Below, in pieces: positions 59,811-64,000 of a stretch of DNA of 64,000 bases. The DNA is taken from positions 186,001 to 250,000 of the forward strand of contig NZ_BLIN01000003.1 in the NCBI RefSeq assembly GCF_009811555.1, written 5' to 3'. The notes under the pieces are model-generated. The model did not search any database and had not been told where the DNA came from. It saw only the letters and a program-made list of their open reading frames with translations. Origin of the DNA: Streptomyces caniferus. GTDB lineage: Bacteria > Actinomycetota > Actinomycetes > Streptomycetales > Streptomycetaceae. How positions within the stretch are numbered: the stretch's first letter is position 1; each line of letters begins with the position of its first letter. The position numbers and the translations under genes were made by a program.

Positions 59811-61127
59811 ATGAGCAATCCAGCCGCCCGGGCGCGGATGCTGGGTGACCTGATCGCCGCCAGCCATGTGATCACGCTGGAACAACTGCCGGACCTCGTC
59901 GCCAAGCACGCGACACGGGTCGGCTGGCCGGGGGTGCTGCTCTACCTCGCCGATCTGCAGCAGGACGTGCTGTGCCTGCTGGCCGGTCGTGGGCCGGGTG
60001 CCGGCGGCGGGGCGGAGGCGCCGCCGGAGGTGGTGCGGGTGGAGGGCACCCTCGCCGGGCGGGCGTTCCAGACCGGGGGCATCGTCGGGGGCCCCACCTC
60101 CGAGGCCGGCCAGTGGTGGGTTCCGCTGCTCGACGGCACCGAGCGGCTGGGCGTACTGCGCGCCTCCGCCGCCCCGGGCACGGAGATGGACTCCCAGGCG
60201 GCTCAGGACCTGCGCAACCTCGCCGGGCTGGTCGCCTTGATGATCGTCAGCAAGCGGGGGGTGAGCGACACCTATGCCGGGCTGGTACGGCGCCGGAGGA
60301 TGAATGTGGCCGCGGAGATGGAGTGGCGCATCATGCCGCCCCGGACCTTCGCCACCGACCGGGTGCTGATCAGCGCCGTGATGGAGCCCGCCTACGAGGT
60401 CAGTGGCGACGTCTTCGACTACGCCATTGCCGAGGAGACCGTACACCTGGCGCTCTTCGACGCCATGGGCCACGACACGGCCGCCGGGCTGACCGCGAAC
60501 CTCGCGGTCGCCGCCAGCCGCAACCGGCGCCGGCAGAGCCCGGGAATCCTGGAGATCGCCCAAGCCGTGGAACGGGCCCTCGTGGAACAGTTCGGCTCGA
60601 GCCGCTACGCCACGGGCCTGCTGGCCGAGCTGAACTCCGCCACCGGCGTTCTCACCTGGACCAGCCTGGGGCACCCTCCGCCGGTCATCATCCGCAAGGG
60701 ACGCACCGCAATCAGCCTGACCTGCCCGCCCGCGCCTCCCATGGGCACCGATCTGGGGATTCTGCCCACGCTGAGCCGGGACCAGCTGGAGCCCGGCGAC
60801 CGTCTGCTGCTCTACACCGACGGCATCACCGAGGCCCGTAACCGCGAAGGCCGGGAATTCGGACTGGCGGGCTTCACCGACTTCCTCATCCAGCACCATG
60901 CCGACGGGCTGCCTGTCCCGGAGACCCTGCGCCGCCTGATCCGGCGTCATCTCAGCTACCACGACGGACGGCTCGGCGACGATGCCACGGTCCTGCTGCT
61001 GGAGTGGAGCGGCCCCACCCCCTACCGTCCCGCACGGGTCGAAGCCCTCGCCGGCCTCCCGGAGCACACCACCGCGGACACCCCCCTGACGTCTCCCTGG
61101 ACCACACCCGCCAGGGACGTCCTGTGA
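59811..61127 (+). CDS. GAF-SpoIIE serine phosphatase
   Basis: A 438-residue protein. The N-terminal GAF-like domain (~10-145; HATRVGWPGVLLYLADLQQD, WWVPLLDGTERLGVL) is followed by a PP2C/SpoIIE domain (~180-405) with YEVSGDVFDYAI, FDAMGHDTAAGLTANLAVA, LLYTDGITEARNREG and GDDATVLLLEW. It dephosphorylates anti-anti-sigma factors or similar regulators on sensing a signal through the GAF domain. ATG 59811 has GAGGAGAGG upstream. The third SpoIIE gene in the window, placed 1.8 kb from the sigma factor gene. Confidence 0.9.
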   Translation: MSNPAARARMLGDLIAASHVITLEQLPDLVAKHATRVGWPGVLLYLADLQQDVLCLLAGRGPGAGGGAEAPPEVVRVEGTLAGRAFQTGGIVGGPTSEAGQWWVPLLDGTERLGVLRASAAPGTEMDSQAAQDLRNLAGLVALMIVSKRGVSDTYAGLVRRRRMNVAAEMEWRIMPPRTFATDRVLISAVMEPAYEVSGDVFDYAIAEETVHLALFDAMGHDTAAGLTANLAVAASRNRRRQSPGILEIAQAVERALVEQFGSSRYATGLLAELNSATGVLTWTSLGHPPPVIIRKGRTAISLTCPPAPPMGTDLGILPTLSRDQLEPGDRLLLYTDGITEARNREGREFGLAGFTDFLIQHHADGLPVPETLRRLIRRHLSYHDGRLGDDATVLLLEWSGPTPYRPARVEALAGLPEHTTADTPLTSPWTTPARDVL

Positions 61128-61323
61128 GGCGCTGACGTCCCGTGCGGCGCTGGTGACACGGGTCCCCCGCAGAAATCGGGCGAAGAGCCGACGAGGGGCC
61201 GCTCCTCCGCACGCAACCGGAGTGCGCCCCCGACGACGGGGCAGAAGCATCTCGCTCTCGCCGGTCCCGGAGACCGGCTGGGTGTGCCCCGCCGACGGGG
61301 CCGAAGCCCTCTGGAGGTCACAG

Positions 61324-62166
61324 ATGCCATCGACTACTGCGGTACCGCACATCGGACGACGCACCGCTCACCGCGCCGCGCGCAGCTCGGCGGTCCGGGC
61401 CGCGGCACGCGGTGGGTTCGCGGCCCGGGGCGCGATCTACTTCCTCGTAGGGGTACTGGCGCTGCGGGTCGCGTTCGGCGACAGCGGTGAGCAGGCCGAC
61501 CGGGGCGGAGCACTGGCGGAGCTCGCCGCCCGGCCGTTCGGCAGCGTCCTGATATGGGTGCTCGGCCTGGGCCTGGCGGGGATGGCGCTGTGGCGTCTGT
61601 CCGAAGCGGCATTCGGCGCGGCGGGGCCCGAGGGCCACAAGGCCGGGACGCGACTGCTCTCGCTCGCGCGTTGCGTCTTCTACGCCGTGGTGTCGTTCTC
61701 CGTGCTGTCCTTCGCGGCGGGCGAGAAGGGCAGCGGCAGCGGGGCGAGCGACCAGCAGTCCCGGGATGCCACGGCCAAGGCGCTGGACCTGCCCGGCGGC
61801 CCCTGGCTGGTGGCCGCCGCGGGAGTGGGCATCGCCGTGGCCGGAGTCTGGATCGCGGTGCGGGCCGCCCGGCGCACGTTCCACAAGCACCTCAAGCGGG
61901 CGGAGATGTCCCGGCCCGTCAAGCGCGGTGTCGATGTGCTCGGCGTAGCGGGCGGCGTCGCCCGCGGCGGGGTGTTCGCGGTCGCCGGCGTCTTCGTCGT
62001 CAAGGCCGCGGTCACCTACGACCCCGATCGCGCCAAGGGCATGGACGACACGCTCCGCACCCTCGCCGATACCTCGGCGGGCCCCTGGCTGCTGGTCGCG
62101 ATCGCGGCGGGCCTGGCGCTGTTCGGCCTCTTCTCGTTCGCCATGGCCCGCTGGCGGAACATCTGA
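61324..62166 (+). CDS. DUF1206 membrane protein
   Basis: A 280-residue membrane protein with six hydrophobic segments arranged as three pairs, typical of DUF1206: ARGAIYFLVGVLALRVAFGD, VLIWVLGLGLAGMALWRLSE, SLARCVFYAVVSFSVLSFAA, WLVAAAGVGIAVAGVWIAVR, GVARGGVFAVAGVFVVKAAV and WLLVAIAAGLALFGLFSFAM. Function unknown. ATG 61324 has GGAGG upstream; the frame is open further upstream, but without a good start. Confidence 0.88.
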   Translation: MPSTTAVPHIGRRTAHRAARSSAVRAAARGGFAARGAIYFLVGVLALRVAFGDSGEQADRGGALAELAARPFGSVLIWVLGLGLAGMALWRLSEAAFGAAGPEGHKAGTRLLSLARCVFYAVVSFSVLSFAAGEKGSGSGASDQQSRDATAKALDLPGGPWLVAAAGVGIAVAGVWIAVRAARRTFHKHLKRAEMSRPVKRGVDVLGVAGGVARGGVFAVAGVFVVKAAVTYDPDRAKGMDDTLRTLADTSAGPWLLVAIAAGLALFGLFSFAMARWRNI

Positions 62167-62247
62167 ACCGGTGCGTTCCGGCCACCGTCCCGCAGAATCA
62201 CCACAGCACGTCCGCACCACCTCCCCCACGACAGGAGCACCCTTCGC

Positions 62248-62574
62248 ATGACCGAGACCCATCAGAACGCCCCGGCCGCACGCGCCGCCTTCCGCGCCGA
62301 GGCCTTTGTGCGCAACGGCCGCTGGCACCTCGAAGTCGCCAGTCTCGACAGCGAACCCGACACCGGCGACACCGAGGCCCTGCTCGTCACGCTGTGGCCC
62401 GTCGACGAGACTCCCGACGGCAGCGGCTTCCCCGCCGCGTCCCTCGGCGCGCAACTGCGCGACAACGGCTTCGCCCTCGCCGAGCCGGGGCGGGGCACCG
62501 ACGGCTGGGCGCCCACCGGCGACCGGGGCCACTACGCCGCCTCGTGCTACGCGACGGACGAGGCGCCCGCCTGA
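62248..62574 (+). CDS. Small conserved hypothetical protein
   Basis: A 108-residue acidic, soluble protein: AEAFVRNGRWHLEVASLDSE, DTEALLVTLWPVDET and AQLRDNGFALAEPGRG. No recognised domain. ATG 62248 has ACAGGAGCACC upstream. It is 80 bp after the DUF1206 gene on the same strand and may be cotranscribed. A palindrome overlaps its stop (CGCCCGCC/GGCGGGCG). Confidence 0.7.
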   Translation: MTETHQNAPAARAAFRAEAFVRNGRWHLEVASLDSEPDTGDTEALLVTLWPVDETPDGSGFPAASLGAQLRDNGFALAEPGRGTDGWAPTGDRGHYAASCYATDEAPA

Positions 62575-62654
62575 CCCGGACCGGCGGGCGAACGATGTGC
62601 GGCGGCACCGGAGGGGAGGGGCAGGTCGCAGGCGCCCCGCCGCTCCGTGCCGTG

Positions 62655-62686
62655 GGCCGGCCGGCCGGTCAACCGGTCGGCCGGCC
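62655..62686. terminator. Bidirectional hairpin between convergent genes
   Basis: GGCCGGCCG (62655-62663) is an exact reverse complement of CGGCCGGCC (62678-62686) with a 14-base loop. It sits between the small hypothetical gene (plus) and the M28 aminopeptidase (minus), which converge. Confidence 0.7.
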
Positions 62687-62692
62687 AGTGGG

Positions 62693-64000
62693 TCAGCCGG
62701 TCTGCAGGGTCGCGTCGTCGACGACGAAGCTGCTCTGGAGGCTGGAGTCCTCGGTGGCGGTGAAGGTGAGGGTGATCCGCTGTCCGATGTAGCGGCTCAG
62801 GTCCAGGGAGCGCTGGGTGTAGCCGCTCGACGCATCGGTGTTGGAGAGGGTCGTCAAGGTGGTGCTGCCCACCTTGACCTTGAAGGTGTCGTAGGCGACG
62901 GCGTCGGTCTCGTCGGTGTCGATGTGCAGCCAGTAGTTCAAGGTGGCCTTGCCGCATCCGGCGGGCACGGTCACCGACTGGCTGAGGGTGTCGGTGGCGG
63001 AGGAGCCGTAGCCGCCGAGCCAGGCGAACCTGCTGCCGCTGTGCGCGGACTGGCCGCTGTGGGCGCCGATCGCCCCGGTGTCGCCCGTCCAGGGGGTGGT
63101 GCCGCTCTCGAATCCGCCGTTGGCGATGAGCTGTTGGGCGGTGCAGCCGCCGGCGCCCTTGACCGTCAGGGTGTACGGCGTGGTGTGGGTGACGGACCCG
63201 GTGCCGGTGACGGTGAGGGGGTAGGTACCGGGTGCCGTGCTCGACGTCGTGGCGACGGTCATGGTGGAGCTGTTGCCGGAGGTCACCGAGGCGGGGCTGA
63301 AGGAGACGGTCACACCGGCCGGAGCGCCCGAGGCCGACAGCGCCACCGTCTGGGCGGATCCGCTGGTGGTCGCCGTGGAGAGGGTGCTGGTGGCCGAGCC
63401 TCCGGGGTCGACGCTGCCGGTGGCGGGGCCGGCGGTCAGGGAGAAGTCGTTCGCCGGAGTGCTGTCGGTGACGGCGAGCTGCCACAGGGTGGCGGCGATG
63501 CCGTCGACGCTGCGGTTCAGTCCCGTGCTGTTGATGTTGCTGGTGGTGTCACAGGACTGGTGGTAGCAGGAGTCGTAGGCACGGTTCGCGGTACCGCCCC
63601 ACTTCGCCGCCTGCGCCGAGGTCTTCCGCGCGCCGGCGCCCATCGCGTAACCGGAGGTGGGGATGCCCGCCTGCTCGAAGGAGTAGTCGTCCGAGCGGCC
63701 GGCGCCCTCGGTGTTCTCCTCGGGCTGGAGGCCCAGGGAGTCCCAGTACGCCTTCATCGGCTGGGCGGCGGCGGAGGTGAGGTGGTTGATGAAGTAGCCG
63801 CCGTTGAGCGAGGCGATCATGTCGAAGTTGTAGTAGGCCTTGATCTTCGACCGCTCGGCGGAGGAGAGGGAACCGACGTAGAAGTCGGAGCCGTTGAGGC
63901 CCTGTTCCTCGTCCGTCCACCAGGCGAACCGGACGCGGGCCCCCATGGCGGGGTGCTGCTGCGCGAGGGTGAGGGCCGTCTCCAGCAGCGCGGCCGAGCC
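62693..64000 (-). CDS. Secreted M28 zinc aminopeptidase, 5' end outside the window
   Basis: Partial gene, read leftwards from the right edge; ~435 residues are visible. The catalytic part has [20 protein letters not shown] (DEEQG with metal/catalytic Glu), [16 protein letters not shown] (Asp ligand) and [20 protein letters not shown], then [20 protein letters not shown] (His ligand and cysteines). A Ser/Thr-rich Ig-like domain (~180-265) and a jelly-roll-like C-terminal domain ([20 protein letters not shown] ... [13 protein letters not shown]) follow. This matches secreted Streptomyces aminopeptidases that release N-terminal hydrophobic residues. The start and signal peptide lie beyond position 64000. 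Confidence 0.9.
   Translation of the reverse strand, partial: GSAALLETALTLAQQHPAMGARVRFAWWTDEEQGLNGSDFYVGSLSSAERSKIKAYYNFDMIASLNGGYFINHLTSAAAQPMKAYWDSLGLQPEENTEGAGRSDDYSFEQAGIPTSGYAMGAGARKTSAQAAKWGGTANRAYDSCYHQSCDTTSNINSTGLNRSVDGIAATLWQLAVTDSTPANDFSLTAGPATGSVDPGGSATSTLSTATTSGSAQTVALSASGAPAGVTVSFSPASVTSGNSSTMTVATTSSTAPGTYPLTVTGTGSVTHTTPYTLTVKGAGGCTAQQLIANGGFESGTTPWTGDTGAIGAHSGQSAHSGSRFAWLGGYGSSATDTLSQSVTVPAGCGKATLNYWLHIDTDETDAVAYDTFKVKVGSTTLTTLSNTDASSGYTQRSLDLSRYIGQRITLTFTATEDSSLQSSFVVDDATLQTG

Overview
The window is actinobacterial chromosomal DNA, almost certainly Streptomyces or a close relative. It is very GC-rich, with G or C in nearly every third codon position. GTG and TTG starts are frequent, with GGAGG-type ribosome binding sites. 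Family content also fits: a streptogrisin-type protease, an R61-type DD-peptidase, a SigB/SigF-type sigma factor, several SpoIIE-type phosphatases, small secreted proteins and an IS5-family remnant. I see no tRNA, rRNA, CRISPR array, phage module or replication origin.

Layout. 1-3.4 kb: the right edge of a nonribosomal peptide or siderophore-like cluster. A TauD/SyrP-type hydroxylase domain appears to be fused to a protein that starts outside the window, followed by SbnB- and SbnA-type enzymes that together make L-2,3-diaminopropionate. 3.7-6.3 kb: an AtzG-like small subunit plus amidase, then a muconolactone isomerase-like/SnoaL-like fusion. 6.6-8.9 kb: a frameshifted SagB-type dehydrogenase behind a 24-codon peptide gene with a strong RBS (RiPP-like), then a decayed IS5 transposase. 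9.0-13.6 kb: an aromatic catabolic operon (FAD hydroxylase, FAH-family hydrolase, extradiol dioxygenase) divergent from a TetR regulator, with two matching inverted-repeat operators between them. 14.3-15.7 kb: a small secreted protein whose stop codon lies in the end of a 209-bp MITE-like element, then a LysE exporter. 15.7-21.6 kb (minus): a PAS/GAF/SpoIIE phosphatase, a sensor kinase translationally coupled to a lipoprotein, and a sodium/solute symporter; no response regulator is present.

22.3-29.8 kb: an I36-type secreted inhibitor, a frame-broken HEAT-repeat gene, and a family 2B encapsulin operon (shell with inserted cyclic-nucleotide-binding domain plus cargo cysteine desulfurase). A conserved hypothetical, a secreted protein and an acetyltransferase follow. 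30-36.2 kb: a DUF6817-ketopantoate reductase fusion, two serine hydrolases of the beta-lactamase/DD-peptidase fold, a DUF3626 protein and another acetyltransferase. 36.3-41.9 kb: repeat proteins. These are two IPT/TIG proteins (one with an exact 249-bp tandem duplication), a secreted beta-helix protein, and a surface protein with 7+7 copies of a Thr/Gly/Ala 17-mer around a Cys-bracketed insert.

42.3-53.4 kb: a phosphotransferase-fold kinase, a membrane protein, a streptogrisin-like protease, an acyltransferase/methyltransferase/glycosyltransferase set that may decorate a glycolipid or small molecule, a TetR remnant, an ankyrin protein, a MocR regulator and a His-rich secreted protein with a clear terminator. 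53.5-64 kb: an AlkB-like dioxygenase divergent from an IclR regulator, a membrane SpoIIE phosphatase, a PPOX-class protein, a SigB/SigF-type sigma factor, a streptogramin B lyase homologue, a GAF/SpoIIE phosphatase, a DUF1206 membrane protein, a small hypothetical and the 3' part of a secreted M28 aminopeptidase.

Three SpoIIE-type phosphatases and one SigB-type sigma factor in the same window suggest partner-switching stress signalling, although no anti-sigma factor or antagonist is encoded here. Several genes carry single-base frame breaks (SagB-like, HEAT, IS5). These may be genuine decay or assembly errors. All assignments come from reading the sequence; none was checked by a database search.
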